From: Candidatus Pelagibacter sp.
Lineage (GTDB): Bacteria; Pseudomonadota; Alphaproteobacteria; Pelagibacterales; Pelagibacteraceae
Length of the DNA stretch: 7,456 bases
NCBI GenBank assembly: GCA_002704185.1
Contig: PAFP01000015.1
Location: 4,347 to 11,802, forward strand
Direction: 5' to 3'
The notes under the pieces were generated by a model. That model was not told where the DNA came from. It saw only the letters and a list, made by a program, of their open reading frames with translations, and did not search any database. The translations under genes and the position numbers were made by a program. This document shows positions 1 through 5,412 of the stretch, one piece after another; position 1 is the first letter of the stretch; each line of letters opens with the position of its first letter.

Positions 1-209
1 CCTTTATTCAATAAAGTTTTTCCAATGATGAAACCGTCACCTCCATTATTACCAGGTCCACAATAAATCAAAAAATTTTTTGATCTTTGTATTTTTAAAA
101 TTTCATTAGCACATCTTATTCCTGCTATATTCATAAAAGAAAAAGAGTTTCTATTTTTAAAGTTGGCAGACTCAATTTTTTTCATTGTTTTAACGCTGAT
201 GATTTTCAT
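1..209 (-). CDS. nnrE: NAD(P)H-hydrate epimerase, YjeF N-terminal domain (partial, cut by left edge)
   Basis: The enzyme family epimerises damaged (R)-NAD(P)HX to the S form so that the dehydratase NnrD can repair it; it acts in the cytosol. Only the first 69 codons are present; the gene runs off the left edge. The start ATG (207-209) gives an N-terminus of the usual YjeF_N layout: an opening strand, then a helix with 'MKKIESANF' and 'FMNIAG', and at residues 51-60 the diagnostic glycine-rich loop GPGNNGGDGF that binds the nucleotide phosphates. There is no clear Shine-Dalgarno. The start lies 12 bases after the stop of the MFS gene on the same strand, so it is probably the last visible member of a leftward operon. 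Whether it continues into a fused NnrD kinase-like domain, as in many bacteria, cannot be seen. The motif is highly specific; the partial state is the only weakness. Confidence 0.92.
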   Translation of the reverse strand, partial: MKIISVKTMKKIESANFKNRNSFSFMNIAGIRCANEILKIQRSKNFLIYCGPGNNGGDGFIIGKTLLNK

Positions 210-221
210 AAAAAATTTAAA

Positions 222-1442
222 TTATGCGTTTTTTAATCTTACAATTGGTTTTTCATCAATAGGTAGATGCATTAAAGTTGCAAAAAAGGACAAACCAATT
301 GAAATATACCATGCATAATCATAACTACCAAGTTGATCATAGAAATAACCCCCTAAGTACGCACCGGCAAAACTTCCAAATTGGTGGCTAAGAAATACAA
401 TACCAGATAGCATTGTTAAATATTTTACTCCAAATATTTGAGCAATAATTCCAAAAGTTGCAGGTATAGTCGCAAGCCACAGAAAACCAAAGCCTATACC
501 AAAGCCGATTGCTGTAAAATTTGAGGCTGGTAAAAATAAAAATAAAATTAAAATAATTCCTCTAAAAAAATATAAACCACTAAGAAGGAATTTTTTAGAA
601 TATTTGTCACCCAAAAAACCCATTGTCAAAGTTCCAAAAATATTAAATAGACCTATTAAACTTAGGATGGCTGCACCAGTCCAAGACTCTAATCCTCTTT
701 GAATAATATAATTTGGTACATGTGTTGCTACTAATGTTATTTGGAACCCACAAACAAAAAAACCCGCCATCAAAAATAGATAACCTTTATGAGAAAAAGC
801 TTCGTTAAGAGCGTCTACAAAATTTTGATCTTTCGCAGTATTTTGCTCATTTTCATTAGTTGGTTTTTTTAGTAGAAGTGCAAGCAAAGCTGCTAAAATC
901 ATTATTAAAGCAAAAATGTTAAATACAGAATTCCATGTTATTATTGTAAATAAAGTATTAGATATTAATGGATATACAAACATGCCTACGCTTGCAAAAG
1001 CGGTCACAATCCCTGCTACTTTTGCTCGATGATGATTAGGAAAATGTTTTGCAACAGTTGGTACAACAATTGGTGCGGCAGCCCCACCTAAACCAATACC
1101 AACTAACAATCCTAAATTAATCTGAAATAATAATCCTAAACTATCAAAATTGGAAATAAAAAAAATACCAGTTGCGTAAATGATTAAAGCAAAGGATACA
1201 ACTTTATTTGCACCAAATTTATCAGCAATAAGTCCAAAGACAGTCGCGAATATACCCCAAACAATTGCTTGTATTCCTATAGAGAGACCAAAACTTGTAG
1301 AAGTAATATTAAGATCACTTTCAAAAAATTGAAAAAACAGTCCATAGGTCTGTCTTATACCCATTGAAACAAAAACTACAAAACACCCGACGATGAGAGT
1401 AATTAATGCAAATTTGTTTGGAAAAAAATTTTTGTTTATCAT
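222..1442 (-). CDS. MFS transporter, OFA/monocarboxylate-like
   Basis: A 406-residue inner-membrane major facilitator with the expected 12 hydrophobic segments in two halves, split by a hydrophilic loop at about 192-218. The opening motif GIRQTYGLFF (28-37) in TM1 is typical of the oxalate/formate and monocarboxylate-type MFS branch. The MFS signature loop between TM2 and TM3 is clear (GLIADKFGANK, 70-80), and a weaker copy sits in the second half (GFLGDKYSKK, 275-284). Such proteins move small organic anions by symport or antiport; the substrate cannot be read from the sequence. The gene starts at an ATG with no evident Shine-Dalgarno, 6 bases after the CDGSH gene, and ends 12 bases before nnrE, so it is probably cotranscribed with both. 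Length is normal for the family. The family call is firm; the OFA/monocarboxylate sub-assignment is tentative. Confidence 0.93.
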   Translation of the reverse strand: MINKNFFPNKFALITLIVGCFVVFVSMGIRQTYGLFFQFFESDLNITSTSFGLSIGIQAIVWGIFATVFGLIADKFGANKVVSFALIIYATGIFFISNFDSLGLLFQINLGLLVGIGLGGAAAPIVVPTVAKHFPNHHRAKVAGIVTAFASVGMFVYPLISNTLFTIITWNSVFNIFALIMILAALLALLLKKPTNENEQNTAKDQNFVDALNEAFSHKGYLFLMAGFFVCGFQITLVATHVPNYIIQRGLESWTGAAILSLIGLFNIFGTLTMGFLGDKYSKKFLLSGLYFFRGIILILFLFLPASNFTAIGFGIGFGFLWLATIPATFGIIAQIFGVKYLTMLSGIVFLSHQFGSFAGAYLGGYFYDQLGSYDYAWYISIGLSFFATLMHLPIDEKPIVRLKNA

Positions 1443-1448
1443 TTAGTT

Positions 1449-1673
1449 CTATTTATGTGAACCATCACAAAAAGGTTGTTTTTTAGTTTTTTTACATCCA
1501 CATAAAAAATAATCGTTTGTTTCTTCAACTTTAAAATTTAACGGCTTGTATTCAGAATTTTTATGTTTTCCATCACACAGAGGTTGGTTCTCGGATAAAC
1601 CGCAAGTACACCAAAAATAAGGTCGATCCTTTTCTAGTTTAATTTTAAAAGGCTTGAATATATTTGAACTCAT
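1449..1673 (-). CDS. Tandem CDGSH iron-sulfur domain protein
   Basis: A 74-residue cytosolic protein made almost entirely of two mitoNEET-type CDGSH motifs. Each has the three-Cys, one-His ligand set of a labile [2Fe-2S] cluster: C22, C24, C33, H37 in the first (ending CDGKH) and C58, C60, C69, H73 in the second (ending CDGSH). All eight ligands are intact. This is the compact two-domain form like mitochondrial CISD3/Miner2, without a membrane anchor. Family members are redox-active cluster carriers or sensors; the bacterial role is poorly defined. The start ATG overlaps the stop of the upstream gene (ATGA, 1670-1673), which suggests translational coupling, and the MFS gene follows after 6 bases. 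There is no strong Shine-Dalgarno, consistent with coupling. Identification of the fold is very secure; its function in this operon is unknown. Confidence 0.94.
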   Translation of the reverse strand: MSSNIFKPFKIKLEKDRPYFWCTCGLSENQPLCDGKHKNSEYKPLNFKVEETNDYFLCGCKKTKKQPFCDGSHK

Positions 1674-2164
1674 TTTTTATTCTTATCCATAATTGTTCCT
1701 TTATCGATATATTTTTGGATTCTTTCTTCAGTACTTAATTCCGGGCCAGAGTAAGGAATTTTTTTGTTTGCTTTAGTTGTATGCATGACTTGTAGCCCAA
1801 GATAAAAAACACCAGATAAAATAAATACTAATAATACGGTGGTAAAGCCAAATTTTGAAATTGGAGACTCAGCAAGACCAAGACCTTCTGTGCCAAGATT
1901 TCTAGCACTCTTAACGTATTGAAATTGTTTAAATGTATAATAAGCTACAAAAATTATGAGTATATGGGCAACAAAAACACCTAACCATCCATATATGAAC
2001 ATTGGAACTGCAAATACCCATATACTGAAAACCGTGCTCCATAACGCCGATAAAACTATTAAAATTTGTAGTCTAACTGTTTTTGGTAAAGCTCTTAGGT
2101 CATTTTTAGTATCATCAAACAACACAAAGGCTGCTGAAGTCAGCCAATTTTTAATTTTTTCCAT
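1670..2164 (-). CDS. Three-helix membrane protein of unknown function
   Basis: I do not recognise this family. The ATG at 2162-2164 gives 164 residues; a TTG three codons upstream (2171-2173) is in frame but neither start has a Shine-Dalgarno, so I prefer the ATG. A mildly amphipathic N-terminus (1-30) is followed by hydrophobic segments at about 33-53 and 56-77, a polar loop (78-105), a third segment at about 107-127, and a charged tail (128-164) with 'STEERIQKYIDKGTIMDKNKK'-like character. No catalytic or metal-binding motif is visible. It is the first gene of the leftward unit and overlaps the CDGSH gene by four bases. The shared transcript may mean a link to iron-sulfur or redox chemistry at the membrane, but that is inference only. 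The reading frame is long and has a clear topology, so it is very probably a real gene. Confidence 0.8.
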   Translation of the reverse strand: MEKIKNWLTSAAFVLFDDTKNDLRALPKTVRLQILIVLSALWSTVFSIWVFAVPMFIYGWLGVFVAHILIIFVAYYTFKQFQYVKSARNLGTEGLGLAESPISKFGFTTVLLVFILSGVFYLGLQVMHTTKANKKIPYSGPELSTEERIQKYIDKGTIMDKNKK

Positions 2165-2253
2165 CGCAATCAATATTTAATATATTTTTAGGATATTAAC
2201 AGCAGAAAATTTGTTAAAAAAACCCATTTTTTAGAGTAATATTTGTAAATAAA

Positions 2254-2373
2254 ATGCCAGAACATTTAAATGAGATTCAAGATAGCATCTTTAACCTAAC
2301 TCAGGGCGAATGGGTACAATTGACATCACTAATTTTAATTTTAATTTACCTAGTGTGGCGATTTAAAAAGTGA
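2254..2373 (+). CDS. Predicted 39-residue single-helix small protein
   Basis: A small ORF starting ATG CCA GAA and ending TGA at 2371-2373. The first 22 residues are polar and could form an amphipathic helix (PEHLNEIQDSIFNL). Residues 23-36 are a short hydrophobic stretch (LTSLILILIYLVW) followed by a basic end (RFKK), a pattern of a small inner-membrane protein with a cytoplasmic positive tail. No family is recognised. The next ORF begins inside its stop codon (GTGA), as in translationally coupled genes, which is the main support for both. Upstream, the 89-base gap to the minus-strand gene must hold its promoter; AGTAAT at 2235-2240, 18 bases after TTGTTA at 2211-2216, is a weak candidate. 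There is no good ribosome binding site. It could be a chance ORF. Confidence 0.5.
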   Translation: MPEHLNEIQDSIFNLTQGEWVQLTSLILILIYLVWRFKK

Positions 2374-2516
2374 TTCAAAAGATAATTAAACTCATAAAAT
2401 TATACAAAAATGAGGTCATTTTCACACTTGCTCTAATTTTATTGTGTTTTTCAATATCTATTTGGGCTATTGCAATGAATGCAGTCAAATATCAAAATAT
2501 AATTGGAACATATTGA
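2370..2516 (+). CDS. Predicted 48-residue single-helix small protein (GTG start)
   Basis: A GTG-initiated ORF that overlaps the preceding small ORF by four bases and ends with TGA at 2514-2516. A short basic N-terminus (residues 1-14, with five Lys) precedes one strong hydrophobic segment at about 15-36 (VIFTLALILLCFSISIWAIA). A short polar tail ending NIIGTY follows. By the positive-inside rule the N-terminus should be cytoplasmic. No family is recognised. The basic residues followed by a clean 20-residue helix look like a real membrane micropeptide rather than random AT-rich sequence, but no Shine-Dalgarno is present and expression would rely on coupling to the upstream ORF. It ends on the base before the tandem repeat in front of amtB. 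Confidence 0.5.
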   Translation: MIQKIIKLIKLYKNEVIFTLALILLCFSISIWAIAMNAVKYQNIIGTY

Positions 2517-2570
2517 CTATGCAATTTATGCATGTCTAGTATTCTATGCAAATTTTTCATAACTAGAATT
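2517..2570 (+). repeat. Two tandem 27-bp repeats with operator-like dyads upstream of amtB
   Basis: Two directly adjacent 27-base units (2517-2543 and 2544-2570) match at 21 of 27 positions without gaps. Both begin CTATGCAA, share CAT at unit positions 15-17 and CTAG at 20-23, and end ATT. Each holds a 15-base dyad: ATGCAATTTATGCAT at 2519-2533 (perfect 5-bp arms, 5-base spacer) and ATGCAAATTTTTCAT at 2546-2560 (4 of 5 arm pairs). The sequences before and after show no third copy. Spaced dyads at a fixed 27-bp interval, 77-110 bases before the amtB start, look like paired sites for a dimeric regulator. The regulator is not identifiable. The repeat is seen directly; the operator role is inference. 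Confidence 0.6.
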
Positions 2571-2591
2571 AAATCAATTCAAAGCTAAGCG

Positions 2592-2610
2592 GATAATTAA
2601 CAGGTATAAA
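2592..2610 (+). promoter_or_regulatory. Candidate amtB promoter, -10 region
   Basis: Two possible sigma70-type -10 hexamers lie between the tandem repeat and the amtB ribosome binding site: GATAAT at 2592-2597 and TATAAA at 2605-2610. Neither has a good -35 at standard spacing (the first has only TTAAAT at about 2569-2574), which would suit an activator-dependent promoter. Transcription would start near 2604 or 2617, giving a leader of roughly 20-35 bases and placing the dyads about 50-90 bases upstream of the start site. AT-rich sequence produces such hexamers by chance, so this is a weak call. Confidence 0.3.
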
Positions 2611-2625
2611 TTCATCTTAACAAAA

Positions 2626-2631
2626 AAGGAG
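2626..2631 (+). promoter_or_regulatory. Strong Shine-Dalgarno of amtB
   Basis: AAGGAG ends five bases before the amtB ATG at 2637. It fixes that start over the ATG at 2632-2634, which reads only two codons before TGA. Most genes in this window have no recognisable ribosome binding site, so this one suggests strong translation of the transporter. Confidence 0.85.
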
Positions 2632-2636
2632 ATGAG

Positions 2637-3917
2637 ATGAAAAATTTAGGTAAAATTTTATTTACTTTTGTTTTCTCGTTAATACTTGTTGAACCAGCAA
2701 TAGCTGCTGAATCAACAGTTAATGCTGAAACACAATACGTATTTAATACATTCCTATTTTTAGTTTGTGGATTCCTGGTCATGTTTATGGCACCTGGATT
2801 TGCAATGCTAGAATGCGGATTAGTTACATCTAGAAGTGTATCAACCATAGCAGCAAAGAATATCGGTTTATACTCAATAGCAGGAATCATGTTTTGGTTA
2901 GTTGGATATAATTTAGCTTATGGTATTCCCGAGGGTGGATATATCGGAAGCTTTAGTCCATGGAGTGATGGATCCAAAATAGATACTGGTTACGCAGATA
3001 GTTCGGACTGGTGGTTTCAAATGGTATTTTGTGCAACAACAGCATCAATAGTATCTGGGACATTAGCTGAAAGAATTAAAATATGGCCATTCTTTATATT
3101 TGTAATAGTTCTAACTGGAATATTATATCCAATTGAAATGGGATGGCAGTGGGGCGGTGGTTGGCTTGCAAGTTTAGGTTTCTCAGACTTTGCCGGTTCT
3201 ACATTGGTTCACGCAGCAGGTGGAGCAGCTGCATTAGCTGGAGCGATTGTATTAGGCCCAAGGGTCGGAAGATTTTCTGGAAAACAATTAGTTCCTTTTG
3301 CTAATTCATCAATCCCGTTAGCAACAATTGGTGTATTTATTTTATGGTTCGGATGGTTTGGCTTTAATGGTGGATCACAGTTAGCAATTGGTACATTTGA
3401 TGACGCGACAGCTGTAGCAAAAATATTTATTAATACAAACTTAGCTGCTGCTGGTGGAGTTATGACATGTGCAATAATTACAAGGATGATTGGTGGCAAA
3501 ACCGATGTAGTTCAAATGTTAAACGGAGCTTTAGGAGGACTTGTTGCAATTACAGCTGAGCCTCTAGCCCCGGTTCCATTTGTGGCAATAATAATTGGTG
3601 CTATCGGTGGAGCTATTGTAGTTGCAGGATCAGTGTTCTTAGTGAAAATGAGAATTGATGATGTTGTGGGTGCAATTCCTGTTCACATGTTTGCAGGTAT
3701 CTGGGGTACTTTAGCAGTTCCTCTTACAAATGCAGACACAAATTTTGGTGCGCAATTAATCGGTGTGTTATCGATCAATGTCTTTATGTTTGCTGCATCG
3801 TTCTTAGTATGGACAGTTTTAAAAACAACTGTTGGTATTAGAGTAAGTGACGAAGCACAAAGAAAAGGTACGGACGTAGCAGAAACCGGAGTAGTTGCAT
3901 ACTCTATCAGAGACTAA
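2637..3917 (+). CDS. amtB: Ammonium transporter AmtB
   Basis: A 426-residue Amt/MEP/Rh channel that imports ammonium across the inner membrane for assimilation. A signal peptide is visible (basic start, hydrophobic 7-18, likely cleavage after AIA at residue 23), as in processed bacterial AmtB proteins, leaving the usual 11 helices. The Amt signature spans 184-209, from D184 F A G through the glycine-rich run to G-P-R. The pore twin histidines are H192 and H350, and D184 matches the conserved Asp beneath the binding site. WFGWFGFN (237-244) carries the second gate Phe. The C-terminal tail (from about 400) keeps the R-V-S, G-x-D and E-x-G-x-x-A-Y pattern used for subunit coupling and, in other bacteria, GlnK binding. 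No glnK or glnB adjoins it. It is monocistronic in appearance: its own Shine-Dalgarno, a repeat-bearing upstream region and a strong terminator. Confidence 0.97.
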   Translation: MKNLGKILFTFVFSLILVEPAIAAESTVNAETQYVFNTFLFLVCGFLVMFMAPGFAMLECGLVTSRSVSTIAAKNIGLYSIAGIMFWLVGYNLAYGIPEGGYIGSFSPWSDGSKIDTGYADSSDWWFQMVFCATTASIVSGTLAERIKIWPFFIFVIVLTGILYPIEMGWQWGGGWLASLGFSDFAGSTLVHAAGGAAALAGAIVLGPRVGRFSGKQLVPFANSSIPLATIGVFILWFGWFGFNGGSQLAIGTFDDATAVAKIFINTNLAAAGGVMTCAIITRMIGGKTDVVQMLNGALGGLVAITAEPLAPVPFVAIIIGAIGGAIVVAGSVFLVKMRIDDVVGAIPVHMFAGIWGTLAVPLTNADTNFGAQLIGVLSINVFMFAASFLVWTVLKTTVGIRVSDEAQRKGTDVAETGVVAYSIRD

Positions 3918-3948
3918 ATTCTCCCTAAAAAAACCCCTCTGTTACAAA

Positions 3949-3980
3949 AATGGGCCTCATATTGAGGCCCATTATTTTTT
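3949..3980 (+). terminator. Intrinsic terminator after amtB
   Basis: A GC-rich hairpin with a perfect 9-bp stem (TGGGCCTCA at 3951-3959, TGAGGCCCA at 3963-3971), a 3-base loop, and two further A-T pairs below, followed by TTATTTTTT. It is the only strong rho-independent terminator in the window and starts 31 bases after the amtB stop. The high GC against an AT-rich background makes it clear. Confidence 0.93.
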
Positions 3981-4029
3981 AAATCTCAACTAACTTCAAA
4001 ATATTAATTATAAATGTTATAATTATGAT

Positions 4030-4272
4030 ATGTTAAAAAAAATCCTTATATTAATATCGATATTAACACCCTTTATAATTTTTTATTTCTCGAATTTAAT
4101 TTTAAAAAAAAAGAGCAAATATCCTGTAATTAAATTAAGCTTAATTAGTATTTTTTTACTATTATGTGTTCTATTATACTTTCGGTTTTCGGATGATACT
4201 AAACCAGGAGAAAAATATGACCCTCCAAAATTAAAAAATGGTCAAATAATTAAACCTTACAAGAAAAATTGA
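4030..4272 (+). CDS. Small two-helix membrane protein, DUF6111-like
   Basis: An 80-residue protein with two hydrophobic segments (about 4-24 and 34-51) joined by a basic loop (KKKSKY), then a polar tail. The tail motif PGEKYDPPKLKNGQII (59-74) resembles the conserved ending of alphaproteobacterial DUF6111 proteins, which from memory read roughly G-x-Y-x-P-P-x-L-x-D/N-G-x-I/V-x-P. The function of that family is unknown. The start ATG at 4030 has no Shine-Dalgarno. It begins 50 bases after the amtB terminator, so it likely has its own promoter, and stands 59 bases before the dioxygenase gene. That the gene is real is well supported; the family name comes from recalled motif similarity and is less sure. 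Confidence 0.75.
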   Translation: MLKKILILISILTPFIIFYFSNLILKKKSKYPVIKLSLISIFLLLCVLLYFRFSDDTKPGEKYDPPKLKNGQIIKPYKKN

Positions 4273-4331
4273 CTATTCTGCGACTATAAATTTGTTTAAA
4301 GCTTTTCAAACTTAATATAAATTACAGTTTA

Positions 4332-4919
4332 ATGAAATACGTTGAACAAATAAGTGATTTAAATATTGATATCAAAAAATTGAGAGATGCCTACGAAAAT
4401 TGTAAAAAAAATTTTGTGACAGACAATCCTAATTTAAAAGATTTTAATTGTATTTGCATAAATAGAAAGCCGAACGACCCAAATTCTATAACGGGAGGTA
4501 ACGTAAGAGGGTTATATTGGACTTATCCGCATGAAACAAATAAAGAGGAAAAAAGATTAGATAAAGTAGATGAGAGTTCCTATAAGGAAATTTGTCCCGA
4601 GTTTAAGTCAACTTATATTGAAGAAGTCTACAACATAATTACTAAAAAATTTAAATTGGGAAGAGTAAGATTTTTAATGAAACCTCCAAGATCTTGTTTA
4701 TCATGGCATAGAGATCCCGAAAAGAGGCTACATATTCCAATTATAACAAATGTTGGTTGTCGAATGATAATCGAAGAAGAAAGCTATCACCTTCCTGCTG
4801 ATGGAAAAGCATACATTACTGATAACACAAAATATCATAATTTTTTTAATGGTAGTGAGATTAATAGAGTTCATCTAGTTGCAACGTTTTTGGAAAATAG
4901 ACAAATAAAAGCAGCATAA
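4332..4919 (+). CDS. Putative Fe(II)/2-oxoglutarate dioxygenase, aspartyl/asparaginyl hydroxylase-like
   Basis: A 195-residue cytosolic protein whose C-terminal half carries a cupin-type iron site. H126-R127-D128 (SWHRDPEKRLHIPI) is followed 40 residues later by H169 (TKYHNFF) and R179 (EINRVHLVAT). This is the spacing of the Asp/Arg hydroxylase (PF05118-like) jelly-roll. There, the first His and the distal His bind iron, and the RLH segment and distal Arg hold 2-oxoglutarate. The N-terminal half (1-110) is charged, with no recognised domain, and probably confers substrate selection. The family hydroxylates Asp/Asn/Pro side chains or small molecules; no substrate can be named. There is no signal peptide and no Shine-Dalgarno. 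It stands alone, with 59 bases before it and over 100 after. Similar small oxygenases occur in marine phages, so horizontal origin is possible but not shown. Confidence 0.8.
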   Translation: MKYVEQISDLNIDIKKLRDAYENCKKNFVTDNPNLKDFNCICINRKPNDPNSITGGNVRGLYWTYPHETNKEEKRLDKVDESSYKEICPEFKSTYIEEVYNIITKKFKLGRVRFLMKPPRSCLSWHRDPEKRLHIPIITNVGCRMIIEEESYHLPADGKAYITDNTKYHNFFNGSEINRVHLVATFLENRQIKAA

Positions 4920-4943
4920 ATTGTTAATATCTTGATAAGATGA

Positions 4944-4970
4944 CAAATGTTCTACATTTGACTCTGTTTT
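4944..4970 (+). terminator. Weak hairpin downstream of the dioxygenase gene
   Basis: CAAATGT (4944-4950) and ACATTTG (4954-4960) form a perfect 7-bp stem with a TCT loop, 24 bases after the dioxygenase stop. A short T run (TTTT, 4967-4970) follows only after six other bases. The stem is AT-rich, so termination would be inefficient. It lies between two converging genes and might serve either strand. Rated low because AT-rich sequence gives such stems by chance. Confidence 0.3.
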
Positions 4971-5037
4971 GATCAATTATTTAAACCAAAACGTTTATAG
5001 ACTTATTAACTTTGTGAATAATTTATAGATATCATTT

Positions 5038-5178
5038 TTATTTCTTTTTTGATTTTTTTTTCTTTAAATATTTTTTACTTTTATCTATTCTTTCTTTTAC
5101 AAGTGTCAAAACCAAATAAACTACTAATGCTCCACCGCCAAGGATGGCATATGAAAATATAATTTCAGTTGTTGGCAT
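5038..5178 (-). CDS. 46-residue single-helix membrane protein with Lys-rich tail
   Basis: A small ORF beginning MPTTEIIFSYAILGGG. One hydrophobic segment runs from about 6 to 27 with a GGG in it, followed by an extremely basic tail (28-46, eleven Lys plus one Arg, ending KKKKSKKK). This gives N-out, C-in topology, with the tail able to touch lipid head groups, nucleic acid or the ribosome. It is not recognised as a family. Support for the gene: its ATG (5176-5178) directly follows the TAA of the 75-residue gene, and a good Shine-Dalgarno, AGGAGA (5186-5191), sits 7 bases before it. It resembles the short membrane-anchor proteins often missed in streamlined genomes. Function unknown. Confidence 0.7.
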   Translation of the reverse strand: MPTTEIIFSYAILGGGALVVYLVLTLVKERIDKSKKYLKKKKSKKK

Positions 5179-5406
5179 TTAATCGTCTCCTAACCAATCA
5201 TCCATAAATATTTTCCAGCAAGTATAACAAACTATTGGGATAGAACCAAAAAAACCTATCGTTACACCAACACTAATACCATATTTAACAGATGCAAAAT
5301 GTGTTAATAAAGTTGGGGGTATCGTTGATACTAATAATAAATAAGGTAATCTCCATTCTCGAGGTGGTTTATAATTTTTTACAAAATTTATTATTTTATC
5401 AATCAT
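5179..5406 (-). CDS. 75-residue two-helix membrane protein of unknown function
   Basis: An amphipathic, basic N-terminus (1-19, ending KPPREWRLP) leads into two hydrophobic segments, about 20-39 and 45-66, and an acidic end (DDWLGDD). Two cysteines lie close together (C60 and C63 in VCYTCW), which could bind metal or form a disulfide, though no known motif is matched. The ATG at 5404-5406 has no Shine-Dalgarno. It is the first gene of a leftward pair; the 46-residue protein follows with its ATG touching this stop. Its start lies just 6 bases from the start of the plus-strand 63-residue ORF, so any promoter must overlap that ORF. The coherent topology and the coupled downstream gene make it likely real. 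I do not recognise the family. Confidence 0.75.
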   Translation of the reverse strand: MIDKIINFVKNYKPPREWRLPYLLLVSTIPPTLLTHFASVKYGISVGVTIGFFGSIPIVCYTCWKIFMDDWLGDD

Positions 5407-5412
5407 AATTTA

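Noticed and set aside
1956..2180. 74-codon plus-strand ORF
   Set aside because: It lies almost entirely antisense to the three-helix membrane protein gene, with no recognisable domain or binding site; a shadow frame.
2535..2567. Inverted repeat TCTAGT ... ACTAGA upstream of amtB as a hairpin or riboswitch stem
   Set aside because: Only six base pairs around a 21-base loop; it follows from the two CTAG copies of the 27-bp tandem repeat. No known riboswitch core is seen in the leader.
2612..2890. 92-codon minus-strand ORF over the amtB start
   Set aside because: Antisense to the well-supported amtB reading frame; its low-complexity composition mirrors the amtB codons.
3209..3499. 96-codon minus-strand ORF inside amtB
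   Set aside because: The Pro/Ala-rich product is the reverse of the Gly/Ala-rich amtB helices; a shadow frame.
4294..4311. Imperfect dyad GTTTAAAGCTTTTCAAAC between the DUF6111-like and dioxygenase genes
   Set aside because: Only 6 of 9 pairs match, and all-A/T stems are common here; no T tract follows, so neither terminator nor operator is supported.
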